Below are positions 22,808 through 34,166 of a stretch of 64,000 nt of DNA, in pieces; the first letter of the stretch is position 1, and every line of letters begins with the position of its first letter. Under the pieces are notes generated by a model. It was not told the origin of the DNA. It ran no database searches and was given only the letters and a program-made list of their open reading frames with translations. The DNA is from Ovis canadensis (lineage: Eukaryota > Chordata > Mammalia > Artiodactyla > Bovidae). Location of the stretch: NCBI RefSeq assembly GCF_042477335.2, contig NC_091257.1:45664501-45728500 (forward strand), in the 5' to 3' direction. A program made the translations under genes and the position numbers.

Positions 22808-22980
22808 ACCTACTGTATAGCTCAGGGACCTCTACTCAATATTCTGTAATGACCTGTACGGGGATAGAATCTAAAAACAAGTGGATATATGTATAAGTAT
22901 AACTGACTCACCTGGCTGAACACCTGAAACTAATACAACATTGTAAATCAACTATACTCTAATAGAAATTTAACTAAAAA
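22808..22980 (+). mobile_element. L1 3' UTR, sense
   Basis: It begins CCTACTGTATAGCTCAGGGA, includes CATTGTAAATCAACTATACT and ends in an A-rich tail. A run of about 18 A lies just upstream (22790-22807). Confidence 0.82.
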
Positions 22981-23998
22981 AATTCTGCCTCTAGAAATAA
23001 CCTCTATTAGCACCTCTGGGTATTTTCTTTCTTTCAGACTATTTCCTATGCATAGTATATGCAATTTATCCCTCAAAATATGTTCGGTTTTTTTTTACAA
23101 TTCTGTAAAAACCTACTTATTCATTCTTCCCATCCCTCGAAGTTGCAAGATTTATTTCTTATCCAAGAGAATCTAGTTGATAAGTTTTTGTTTTCTAAAG
23201 GTCAGCTCACACTGGACGATTGTACATGTCACCCAGGAAATTATATTTTGCTATTAGAGAATAGTATTTGTCAGGGTTTATGCTCTGCATATATCAGTTA
23301 CAGGATAGTTCTATAGTAAAATTTTCAGATTCTTGGCAACACTACAAATGCTTCATTAACATTTATATCTGTTTAGGAATGAGTGGTGCATTTGATAAGT
23401 CACAGAGTTCTAATTTGTTCTTAATTGATAATTTCTATATGGCTTAGGTCAACATAAAGACAGATTATGAAAAACTAGGAAAATTCAGGAGCTGCTGAAC
23501 TTGTTAGATAAACCCCTGCATTAGCTTGTTCCGATGGCATAAGGACACACAACAGCTATTATATACTCCCTCCTAGTGATGACTCAAAGGGGTTATTACT
23601 CCTTGGTTTAAATATAGTTGAGTTTTTTGTTATTAAGTATTTCATTTGCACTTAGAGATGCTGGACGCTTTATCATCATTTTTTATTACCACTACTTGCA
23701 ACAACCAATTTAGGTAGATACATGCAAATTACTCCAGTCCTTATTTTTATACTCACACTTAATGGCTTGATTCGTGCCATCTAGGCCACAGCTGAGTTGG
23801 GATTAGATTTTCTTCTTCCTGAGGCCAGTAAGTGATGTTCCCTCTGAATGGTATTTCCACATTAATGGACACCAGGATAACTTAATGTGGTGATTACAGT
23901 AAATATCTACATGGTTGAAAAAAGGCAGCACTGGACTAACGAGTTAGGAGACTGAGTTCTGGTCAAAGTTACCAGGAAAAAAAAAAAAAAAAAGATTG
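22981..23998. other. Unassigned intronic sequence
   Basis: No clear exon or repeat. The segment at 23640-23790 has weak MIR-like resemblance. An A-run lies at 23976-23992. Confidence 0.4.
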
Positions 23999-24007
23999 AA
24001 AATGAAG

Positions 24008-24213
24008 CCTTTGCTGGGACCTCCCTGGTGGTCCAAGGGCTAAGACTCAATGCTCCCAGTGCGGAGGGGCTTGGGTTCAATCCCTGATCAGGGAACTATA
24101 CCCCACATGCCTCAACTGAGAGTTTACATATCACAACTAAAGATCCTGCATGCCACAATTAAGGCCCAGCACAGCCAAATAAATTAATAAATATTTAAAA
24201 TACAGTAAAAATA
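24008..24213 (+). mobile_element. CHR-type SINE, sense
   Basis: A perfect 9-base duplication AAAATGAAG (23999-24007 and 24214-24222) flanks the copy. Head GGGACCTCCCTGGTGGTCCA, internal TTCAATCCCTGATCAGGGAA and a CACAGCCAAATAAATTAATA tail are present. Confidence 0.92.
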
Positions 24214-24222
24214 AAAATGAAG

Positions 24223-25412
24223 TTGAATTAAGTAATTTCTATAGTCCCTTTGAGCTCAAAAATTTCAAGATCAAATAGTATGTAACATTAATTGAAGCTT
24301 TCACATTTTAATTATAAATATTATGCATTTTAATATTTAATCTTAATGTTTATTTTACCTGCTTCAAAGCCATTCATCTAAATGCAAAACCCTGCCTTAT
24401 TTAGATGCAGCTAATAATTTGTCATGTTTTAGCAGACTTGTAATTTGAGTTCAAAAGTCTTTTATATTTAGGAAATTGATGGAAATGATTAAAGTTGCAG
24501 ATGTAAATCTGATGCAAAGAAGAGATTAAAATTATAGTGCTTTGGCATACACATACTTGTTAAAGTACAGTTAGAGCTCAATGAAAGGAAATAGTGTGTT
24601 GAATAATACTTAAAATATATTATTTTCTGTGAATTCTTAGAAAGCAAGGAACAGCAATGATTTGAGGTATGACATTAAATTATAATATTAGAAAAACTTT
24701 CTAAATCTTTTAGGGTATCTTACTTTCAGGAGGAAATAAATAAATAATATATTTCCTTTATATTTAAATGCATATACATGACTAGGGATCAGTTAAGTTT
24801 GTTTTGGTTGTAGGCAATTTTCCTAATTTCATGAGACATTATCTAGAAAATTTAGAATTCCATTAGAGCACTTTTTCTGCCATATCAAAGATTGAGAAAG
24901 AGTGATTGTTGCTCTAAGACACACGTAGTTATTATAGACTTGCCCTGGTCCCATTGTAGTAAATCAGTTTTCAGGAGTAGAAATAAGCTGTTTGTTACTT
25001 TATTTTTAGTACATCAAATACCAGTCTTTCCCCAAAAGAGGTTTCTGTGTCAGATGCCACCCTCTCTTAGGACCAGGCAAAATTCGTTTTATCGCCTTCT
25101 TTCCTAGATCCATCAGTTCCTAGATCCATCAGTGAAGATTATCTCTAACACTATTTTTCTCAAACTTGAGGATCTACAGATTCTCAACAAAATTTTTTAT
25201 TTTTTTCTTTCCATTTTTATGATAATCTAAATAACTGTAAGCATAGTCTGGATCATTATAGCATCTTACATCTGATCATTGCTGTAAGATTTCATTATTT
25301 GTATCTCCATTTGTTTTTTAGACTTCAGTGATAAGAAATTATTACCTAAAACCACAGGCAGCATCTATCTTTTTTTCTGATTCCCTCTCCCAAACTGTCT
25401 TTGTTTCCTTGG
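24223..25412. other. Unassigned AT-rich intronic sequence
   Basis: About 1.2 kb with no repeat or exon recognised. Confidence 0.45.
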
Positions 25413-25422
25413 GTTTGTAGGA

Positions 25423-25858
25423 TGTTCAGGTCAGTCTCTCAGTCGTGTCCTACTCTTTGCGACCCCATGGACTGCAGCATGCCAGGCTTCCCTGTCCATC
25501 AACAAATCCTGGAGTTTACCCAAACCCATGTCCATTAGGTCGGTGATGCCATCCAGCCATCTCACCCTCTGTTGTCCCCTTCTCCTGCCTTCAATCTTTC
25601 CCAGCATCAGGGTCTTTTCAAATCAATCAGTTCTTCACATCAGGTAGCCAAAGTATTGGAGTTTCAGCTTCAACATCACTCCTTCCAATGAACACCCAGG
25701 ACTGATCTCCTTTAGGATGGACAGGATCTCCTTGCAGTCCAAGGGACTTTTCAAAAGTCTTCTCCAACACCACAGTTCAAAAGCATCAATTCTTCGGCAC
25801 TCAGCTTTCTTTATAGCCCAACTTTCACATTCATACATGACTACTGGAAAAACCAGTA
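25423..25858 (-). mobile_element. BovB LINE 3' end, antisense
   Basis: The 3' terminal BovB region is present, with RT C-terminal coding (25635-25838 reverse: [20 protein letters not shown]). An imperfect duplication GTTTGTAGGA / GTTTGTTAGGA (25413-25422 and 25859-25869) flanks it. Confidence 0.92.
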
Positions 25859-25869
25859 GTTTGTTAGGA

Positions 25870-26379
25870 GGTGGTAAGATCGAAACAGTGTTGATATAGT
25901 CTGGTGAAGTGGTTTTGGCCCTTTAATTTCCTTCATAAGAAGTGGATTTAGTTTATAAACTAGATAATATATGATAACTGCATGTCTATTATTTAGAGTC
26001 TAACTTTAGAATCCATACCACTATCCTAAGAGTAGAACCAAGAGTCAAGACTTACTCAGTTTCCTAGTCTTCATTTTTCCTAGCTTTTGCTATTTGCAAC
26101 TGTGTCTTTAACATAACCAACCTCCTTAAGACTGGTACCCAATCTCTGTGTTGCTAAGGGAAGGATGAGGATATAGGGAAGGCAGCCAAGCTTCTGACAA
26201 GCCCACCAATCAAAGCTAAGAGATTGGATATCATGATACATTTGGATTCTTGTCCTGTGTTCTTTTGCAAGAAAAGGGAGATGTCTATTTTTTTGGTGAC
26301 CATTTTAAGTGTTCATTAATAAGTGCAGGTTGACTATATGGGAATCAAATCTAACAGTAGCTGTATGTATATTGATAAC
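25870..26379. other. Unassigned intronic sequence
   Basis: No feature is recognised. Confidence 0.4.
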
Positions 26380-26468
26380 TGACTCTGCTATACAGCAGAA
26401 ACTAACACAACATTGTAAATAAACTATACTACAATTTAAAAATAAATAAGTAAAAAAAGAAAAAAAAA
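26380..26468 (+). repeat. L1 3' terminal fragment, sense
   Basis: CTATACAGCAGAAACTAACA and CATTGTAAATAAACTATACT followed by an A-rich tail are the end of an artiodactyl L1. Confidence 0.75.
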
Positions 26469-27465
26469 GTGCCAGTTGAATTGCAAAGGAGAAACCTGAG
26501 AGATTTCTCTTATACTATTTTTAAAGGCCTCCTAGGGGATGCTTCCAGGGACTAGAGCAGTACATTCTGCCTTCAGTGAAAATGGAAGATAGCCCATCAT
26601 TCTTATCTGAATAAACCCCATTTCCTCCTTGGTGAAATGGGAATAATAATAAAAGTGGATTTCAGCTAAAAGTATGTCCAATGGTCCAGTCTTCTTGTCT
26701 TCTCGGTGGCTCACCTTCTGGTCATCCCTTGTTAATGTCACAAGGACATTAGGAGATTTAATCAAAGTTCAGAGAGAGTCCTGAGCTTTTCAGAGAAATA
26801 TATGACATTATCATTGTAGATCATACTTTTGATATTTCATAATCTCTTGAAGGTAATGAGACCAGCAATATAGAAAGTTGGGATTGCACGACAGTCACAG
26901 TTTTAGGGAAACACATTCATACCACGTGATATTTGTAGTGGTCATCGTCATTTGAGAGGTCAGAGTTCAGTTACAGGGAATGTTCTAATTGTTCAAAGTA
27001 TTTTGATTTCATTTTTCCCATCAATAAGTTTGAGAGGTCAGTGAGTATTCAAGTCACTTGTGTTCAGTCAGTGTTTAAGACTTTCCAATCGTGTTTTCAA
27101 ACTATGATTGGGAAAGGTATTTTACACAGCTAGCATTGTAACACTTTTGCAAGTTAGAGGAGAAAAAAAGCCCATGTTTATCCAGAAATCCTTTCCTCTG
27201 AAATGTACTCCTGCTCTTAAAGTCTCTGAAGAAGAATGAAAATTCACTTTTGTTTCCTAACTCATCCTAGCCTTCAGTCTCCAGCATTCAGCCTATCCTT
27301 GCGCTGCCCATTTAATTACCGTCCTAATACAAGTTTCATTCTCTAGGGCTAGCCCATGCTGTAATGTTTTTTGCTACAGACCTGCTAGTCAATCCTTGCA
27401 TGAGCCTCTAAAGATTGCTTACAAACCCCTAAACATGCCTTTCATTGTTCATGCTACCCGAATGC
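26469..27465. other. Unassigned intronic sequence
   Basis: About 1 kb in which no exon or repeat is recognised. Confidence 0.45.
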
Positions 27466-27469
27466 CTTT

Positions 27470-27650
27470 TTGCTAAAATCTTAATGTTCTGCAGGCTTGC
27501 CTAAATGCCACCTCCTCCAGGAAGCCCTCCCAGTCCCTCTAGCACTGGTGAACATTGTCCAGACAGTACTCTCCAGGGCACTTGCTCTGTACCTCTTTTC
27601 TAACATTTACTGCACTCTGCTTTATACCATAGCTGTGCCACTAATACACA
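27470..27650 (+). repeat. L2 LINE 3' region, diverged
   Basis: CTAAATGCCACCTCCTCCAG, AAGCCCTCCCAG and the following pyrimidine-rich sequence resemble the conserved 3' part of mammalian L2. Confidence 0.5.
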
Positions 27651-28099
27651 GAAAATAGCAATCTTGCATTGGAAGCTCACCCTGTATCACACACTTATGT
27701 TGGAATGCTTCAGCTTCCTAAGGCACAAGTGTTCCATTTTCATCTTTGTGTGCCATAGTATCCTCCTCCTTTGGACATGGTAGATCCTCAGCAAACATCT
27801 TCAGCAGACATTAAATTGAAATGTATGCAGGTGAAACTTGTGGATCCCTGGAAAGCAGGCTCTTTTATGCCACCTTTCAATGCTCTGAGAACTGAAGGCT
27901 CAAATTATCCCCTCAAACCTACAAATCAAAGTTGCTTCTCTTACTATTTCAAGACATAAACAATAGCTGATCACAAGCTGATAAAGAGGCCACAGTGCTG
28001 ATGAGAGCATCAGATTGTTTTTGGCTGAAATTATGGTCCATCAGTGTGGAACTGAAGAGTGGGTAGAGCTCAAACTGTTCATTGGTTGAACAGACACTT

Positions 28100-28228
28100 A
28101 AAAAAATATATTTTGGCTACACTATGGGTCATATGGGATCTTAGTTTCCTGATCAGGGATCGAACCCATGCCCTTTGCATTGGAAGCATGGATTCCTAAC
28201 CACTGGGCTATCAGAGAAGTCCCTGTAT
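28100..28228 (-). mobile_element. CHR-type SINE, antisense, truncated
   Basis: An 8-base duplication AGACACTT (28092-28099 and 28229-28236) flanks the reverse strand of the CHR head, with GATCAGGGATCGAACCC and CCACTGGGCTATCAGAGAAG. Confidence 0.9.
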
Positions 28229-28349
28229 AGACACTTTTGGGGCATCTGCTTCTTGCCTATAACTAATACTGCTCAGAGGTGGTACCTACTTCTCCATGTG
28301 TGGGAATGGAATTAAAGTGGTTATCAAAGCCAAGGTAGTTATGTGTACA

Positions 28350-28456
28350 ACACATTCCAGTATTCTTGCCTGGAAAATTCCATGGACAGAGGAACCTGAT
28401 GGGCTACGGTCCATGGGGTTGCAAAGAGGCAGCCATGACTGAGCACGTCAGCACCT
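28350..28456 (+). mobile_element. Bov-tA SINE 3' half, sense
   Basis: It runs from CATTCCAGTATTCTTGCCTG through GGGCTACGGTCCATGGGG to the decayed end CATGACTGAGCACGTCAGCA; the head is missing. Confidence 0.85.
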
Positions 28457-29564
28457 CTTCCTCAAGCGTGGGTGGCATGTCTCATACAGGTATCCAGGTA
28501 GACAACAGATAGTGTTTTGGAAGTCTCTAGAATAAGACAAGGGCTATATTCAGTTGAAGAGTCCTCTGGCTCTCCTTGACCTTTTTCTGCAAGACTATTT
28601 TTTTTACACCAAACAGGCTAAGCTTGACAATCTAAAAGCACATACCTGGTACTGAGTCTTTAAGTCTGAACTAGCCAAGCAGGATAGTGCAACTCAAGAC
28701 TCTTCTGTGCCTAAGACACAGAAACTAAGACAGCCTACTGTGTGGTCTACCTGGCCTGAGATGATTTTGTGGGCCATACCTTTTAGATAGATAGGTATTT
28801 GTGCAACAGAAAGACTTTCTGCGATTCCAGGAAAATCATGTTGAAGTTCAGCTGTCCTAAAGAGAAATTAGTGTGGTTGGCCTATGTATTAAAAAAAAAT
28901 TTAGTTGTAAGAGATGTTACCATTTTACTCCTTATAAAGGAGTGGTTACTACTGTGAATCACTTGTAGCAATTTTACTAAGTATTTTTAGTTGCCTGATT
29001 TATATCTGGTGTCTACAAATTCAGGCAGGAACATCCTTGAAGATAAAGCCACTTGATTTTTTTTTTGTATGTTCAAGTTTTATTTCATAAGGGAAAAAAT
29101 TTATTTAAGTACATGTATTCCTATGTAGTGCTGCATGGGGTACAGAAGGGTTAAGCTACAATGGCATATTTGCTGTGTTCTGAGAAGGCAAAGATATAGG
29201 AAAGTGAGAAAAACAAACAAGGCATCAAAAGTCATAGCTCCCAAACTTTGGGGAAAACATTTCCCATACTTTTAAATAAATTTCAGTGGTTTTAATTTAG
29301 GAAAATAATGTGATATGTTATAAAAGGGGCATGCTATGATCTCGGGATTACCTATATCACGTATATATTTATAAATATTCCAGGGAGAAAATTTTTAGCC
29401 ATTTTCTAACAACCACAAACGTGTTGTTCTCTTCTGGTCCTAATTCTACTTCTGCTTATTATTTCCTCACTTTGGCTTTTTCTTTATGTTATGTGTCTTT
29501 TGTGTAAGTTACCCCAAATCCTTCATGGAAAACGGCTGGATTAAAACCAGCAAGCATATAGTTA
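28457..29564. other. Unassigned intronic sequence
   Basis: No exon or clear repeat in about 1.1 kb; T/A runs at 28893-28901 and 29060-29068. Confidence 0.4.
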
Positions 29565-30510
29565 TTAATTAAGTACCTCTATGTGCCAGACACTGCCAGG
29601 GGATGAAAACTGAGAGATAAGACAGGGACTGTGTCCTCAAGAAGCTCAAAGTCCGATGGAGAGACATTGAGACAAGAAGTGAGTTTCAAGGGTAACCTCA
29701 GACATGAGAGCACCTGAAGTGGGCATCTTACCCAGACTGCTTGAGCAAAAAGGAGGAACATCAGGAAAAGCTTCCAGTTAGAAATGATGCAAAAACTGCC
29801 CCCTGAAGGCCTTGTACAAGCTAGTCAGGAGAGGAAACGGATTGAGGAAGTGGAGGGGGAGTAGGCTGGGTTTGTTATCTCAGAAAAAAAAGAGGCAGAC
29901 ACACAATCAAAGACTTTGAGATAGGTGCAAGCATGTTGAGTATTTCTCATAGGCTTTCCCTGCCAAGCACCAGGTCTTGCACTTAAGGGATACACAATAA
30001 ATATTAAAGGAATCTGATAACCGGCTTTTTTAAAGAATGGAGAAACCGGGTGTGAAAGCGTTAACTTGCGGAGGTTTCTGGAGAGGTGTGGATGATGGGA
30101 GAAAGTACCTGAAGTGCACTGTGGCAAGGAAGGGGTGAGGGGAATACACTTAGGACCATTCTCAGGTGCCCTCAGGACCACACGAACTTGAAAATAGAGA
30201 AGGCATCTAAGAAAATGACATTGGGTTGAGAATTATGTCACAAAATCAGTGAGGGAGAAAACTACACAAATCTTAGAATCTGTAGGAAGATCTTGAGTTG
30301 AAGGGTTTGGCCTTTTTGAGTAACTGAAAGGCCATGGGGAGAATGGTTAGAGTGAATGGGTGGAGTAGAGTGAAATGCCTGGAGAGGTAGACAGGAACTA
30401 GATCATACCATGTTTTATAGGTCATGCCAAGTATTTTGGGTTTTATCCTAAGGGCAATGGGAAACTTTTAGGGGGGTTTTAAAGGAGCAAGAGACATGAT
30501 CAAATCTGTT
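29565..30510. repeat. Ancient mammalian repeat(s), family not assigned
   Basis: The segment around CTATGTGCCAGACACTGCC (29580-29600) and the later block TAGGTCATGCCAAGTATTTT through TGGGAAACTTTTAGG (30419-30475) belong to widely dispersed old mammalian repeats. The 118-codon reverse frame at 29825-30181 overlaps this and is considered chance. Confidence 0.4.
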
Positions 30511-30511
30511 T

Positions 30512-30660
30512 TCCATTTGCAGCGACATGGACAGACCTAGAGATTGTCATACTGAGTGAAGTAAGTCAGAGAAGAACAAGTATCATATGATATTGCTTAC
30601 ATGTGAAATCTAAAAAAAGCGGGGGGGGGGTGGGTAAGATGAACTTAACAAAACAGATAA
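30512..30660 (+). mobile_element. L1 ORF2 3' terminal fragment, sense
   Basis: CCATTTGCAGCGACATGGAC and GAGATTGTCATACTGAGTGA are the C-terminal ORF2 coding region. A run of ten G follows near 30621. Confidence 0.78.
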
Positions 30661-31364
30661 GCTTTTTATTTTCATAGCTTGGAAAACACATTAAATTGCA
30701 ACAAAGAAAAAATTTATCTTCACTATCTATTGCCCAAAGATACACAATACACTTTAGTATTTCTAGTTAAACTCTACACATATGTAGCTATATGCAAAAA
30801 TTTACAGTTTTGCATTTTTTTCACATGTTAAAAGAGCATTTTATTCTATCATTAAATATTGCTAGATTATAGGGAAACATTCCTATATTATTAGATATTT
30901 TGGCCACTCTTTAAAATAATGCCATAAAGAAACCTTTGGGAGTAATATTTTGTACAGGTATCAAAATATTTCCTGAAGACAGATCTCCAGGAACACTGTA
31001 ACATTTAATAAACGTAGCTGCATACTGCTAAACTGCTTTTCAGAAAAGTTGGGCACATTTGCACTCTGCCAGGGTTACAGAAAGGAGGCCCATGTGTCAC
31101 CATGTTCACTATATTACTTATTTTTCACAAACCATTTGGTTTGTTTTAACCATCTTTATTTTAACCATCTCCCAACTGATGCTTTCTGCTGGGTCCCCCA
31201 AAATGTGGCCACTTCTGCTAACTTTTAGGACCCAGTTGTCACTTACAGTGGAAAGCTTTTTCTTCTTTAATGTGATGCTAGATTTCTATGAAAATTTTCA
31301 AACGGTTATCTGTGTTTCCTGTGTTGCAGATGGAAGTTATGTTCCTTAAATATGGTATATATTT
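30661..31364. other. Unassigned intronic sequence
   Basis: AT-rich. The interval around 30960-31120 vaguely resembles an old LINE but is not assignable. Confidence 0.35.
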
Positions 31365-31375
31365 TAAATACTTTT

Positions 31376-31586
31376 TTTTAAAATATTTTTATTTAGTTAT
31401 TTGTTGCATCAGGTCTTAGTTGTATCATGTGAGATCTTTCATTGCAGTGTGAGGACTCTCTAGTTGGGGCATGCGGACTTGGTTGACCCGTGGCATGTGA
31501 GATCTTAGGTCACTGACTAGGGATCGAACCTGCGTCCCATGCATTGCAAGGTGGATTCTTAACCACTGAACCACCAGAAAAGTCCC
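31376..31586 (-). mobile_element. CHR-type SINE, antisense
   Basis: An 11-base perfect duplication TAAATACTTTT (31365-31375 and 31587-31597) flanks a long copy. It ends CCACTGAACCACCAGAAAAG on the + strand. Confidence 0.93.
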
Positions 31587-31597
31587 TAAATACTTTT

Positions 31598-32179
31598 ATT
31601 ATTAAGCACTGTTTGCAAAAAATTGAAATCAAGCTCCCCTCTCTGCCACCACATTTTGGGGATTATCTGGCAGCAGTAATGTCAAATAAATATCTTAGCT
31701 ATTTGATATTTGACAGCTATTTGAAATTTGGACAGTTTTCTATTATGCTGTATTTGCTGGAAATTATTTTTAAAAAATATATCATGCTTGAGGTTTAGTT
31801 TGCAGGTTTGAAAATTTTATGTATGTAGCCACTGCTCTCTTCATTTCTCACTAAGAAGGCGTAATTGAAACTAGACTGTCACATTTGTTTGTATATAAAA
31901 GAAAAGTAATTATTTGTGGGATAATCCATTGGGATTTGGGGTATAGTTCTACATATTACGTGCCCTTTCCTCTTGCAAACTAAAATGAAAAAAGTGGAGG
32001 AGGGGGGAATCTTATTGGAATCATAGAGTTACAGTAAATTTTCCTTTATTCATGAAACTTTTTCCTCTTTCACTCATTCTTTAATGCACAAACAAATGAC
32101 TTTCTCTATTCAGTTCAGTCTACTTTCACAGGTGCAAATTATGTCCTAGATACTATATAAGCCTAGGGGATAAAAGAGA
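31598..32179. other. Unassigned intronic sequence
   Basis: No feature is recognised. Confidence 0.4.
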
Positions 32180-32585
32180 GATTCCCTGTGCTATACATCA
32201 GCTTCCCACTAACCATCTATTTCACACACGGTAGTGTGTATGTATGTCAACTGTACTCTCTCAGTTCATCGCACCCTCTTCTTCCCCCTCTGTGTCCACA
32301 AGTCCAATCTCTATGTCTGCATCTCTATTCCTGCCCTACAGATAGGTTCACATGTACCATTTGTCTAGATTCCATATGTGTGTGTGTGTGTGTGTGTTAC
32401 TATGTGATATTTGTTTTTCTGACTCATTTATGTAGCACAGGGAGCTCAGCTCCATGCTCTGTGATGACCTAGAGGGGCGGGAGAGAGGCTAACAGGGAGG
32501 GGATATATGTATACATACATCTGATTCAGTTTGTTGTACAACAGAAACTAACACCACACTGTCAGGCAATTATACTCCAAAAAAA
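32180..32585 (+). mobile_element. L1 3' end with 5' inversion
   Basis: 32180-32425 is antisense L1 (end of ORF2 and start of the 3' UTR), starting GATTCCCTGTGCTATACATC. 32432-32585 is the following 3' UTR in sense, starting TAGCACAGGGAGCTCAGCTC, with an A-rich end. The two pieces meet at adjacent consensus positions that share about ten bases. A (TG)n run lies inside the inverted part (32377-32397). Confidence 0.8.
32377..32397. repeat. (TG)10 microsatellite
   Basis: About ten TG units are visible inside the inverted L1 segment. Confidence 0.9.
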
Positions 32586-32623
32586 GGAAGACAGAAACAG
32601 ATTTTTAGGAAAGTTTACACTAT

Positions 32624-33440
32624 GATGAAGCACAAGCTGGAATCAAGATTGCCAGGAGAAATATCAATAACCTCAGATATGCAGATGACACCACCCTTAT
32701 GGCAGAAAGTGAAGCAGAACTAAAGAGCCTCTTGACGAAAGTGAAAGAGGAGAGTGAAAAAGTTGACTTAAAGCTCAACAGTCAGAAAACTAAGATCATG
32801 GCATCTGGTCCCTTCACTTCATGGCAAATAGATGGGGAAACAGTAGAAACAGTGTCAGACTGTATTTTGGGGGCTCCAAAATCACTGCAGATGGTAACTG
32901 CAGCCATGAAATTAAAAGATGCATGCTCCTTGGAAGGAAAGTTATGACCAACCTAGATAGCATATTAAAAAGCAGAGACATTACTTTGCCAACAAAGGTC
33001 TATCTAGTCAAGGCTATGGTTTTTCCAGTAGTCATGTATGGATGTGAGAGTTGGACTATAAAGAAAGCTGAGTGCTGAAGAATTGATGCTTTTGAACTGT
33101 GGTGTTGGAGAAGACTCTTGAGAGTCCCTTGGACTGCAAGGAGATCTAACCAGTGCATCCTAAAGGAGATCAGTGCCAGGTGTTCATTGGAAGGACTGAT
33201 GTTGAAGCTGAAACTCCAATACTTTGGCCTCCTAATGCGAAGAGCTGACTCACTGGAAAAGACCCTGAAGGTGGCAGGAGAAGGGGATGACAGAGGATGA
33301 GACGGTTGGATGGCATCACCGACTCAATGGACATGAATTTGAATAAACTCCGGGAGTTGGTGATGGACAGTAAGGCCTGGCGTGCTGCAGTCCATGGGGT
33401 TGCAAAGAGTCGGACACCACTGAGCAACTGAACTGAACTG
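32624..33440 (+). mobile_element. BovB LINE, 5'-truncated, sense
   Basis: A 7-base duplication ACACTAT (32617-32623 and 33441-33447) flanks the copy. It starts just before the RT motif RYADDT (codons at 32678-32689) and ends GAACTGAACTG. The frame is split by small indels into 32699-32947, 32821-33078 and 33118-33300. Confidence 0.93.
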
Positions 33441-33469
33441 ACACTATTAAGGAAAAGAGATTTCCTCCT

Positions 33470-33552
33470 TTCCCCTACTACTAGTGCTACTACTACTTCA
33501 GCTACTACTACTACTACACACATACACACACACACACAAACACACACACAAA
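33470..33552. repeat. Compound (CTA)n-(CA)n microsatellite
   Basis: A run of CTA and CTACTA units passes into (AC)n with a few interruptions. Confidence 0.9.
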
Positions 33553-33930
33553 GCACATAGTCAAATAGAGACACATACCTTCATAGGTCAATTCAGTGCA
33601 ATGTGACATTTGCTGGGATCTACTTTTGAATTTCATACAGTGATATATTCACTATGAGTACCCCTCCCCCTCCAACATTATCAGGTTTAGATAAACCAAA
33701 TCTATACACTAATGAACTGACCATTCAAAAACTAGTTCCCATTTAGTTTCCTTCATCCCAATTTCTGTTCCTGCCTTGCATCTGAGTATCTTTTTCTTCA
33801 TCTCTGTGGCTTGGCATAAATAGTCAAAAATATCAAGGGATAAGATGCAAATAGATTGCAAACTGAAATTGAAAGTTAAAAAAAGAGAGATGCCGTTGTA
33901 TCATGAAGTTGAGGAAAGTGATACTGGAGA

Positions 33931-33984
33931 AATCCTACGATATATACCCACACAAATCCTATGATATATACAAACCCACACAAA
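33931..33984 (+). repeat. Short imperfect tandem duplication
   Basis: AAATCCTACGATATATACCC is repeated once as AAATCCTATGATATATACAA, each followed by CCACAC. Confidence 0.7.
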
Positions 33985-34166
33985 TGAGGATGTGACAGAA
34001 TTAGACCTTTAACAGTATACGGATCACTGCTTCAAAAGAGAATATGAAGCATAAAACTGGTTAATGGAGGACTGTGGTAAAAAAAGAAAATGAAACATCT
34101 TCAGAAATATTTTTTTCAAAAATAACCTTTTTCATCACTGGGGTGCAAAAGTAAAGAATATCATCA

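Noticed and set aside
29825..30181. 118-codon reverse frame
   Set aside because: It overlaps old dispersed repeat sequence and shows no family features.
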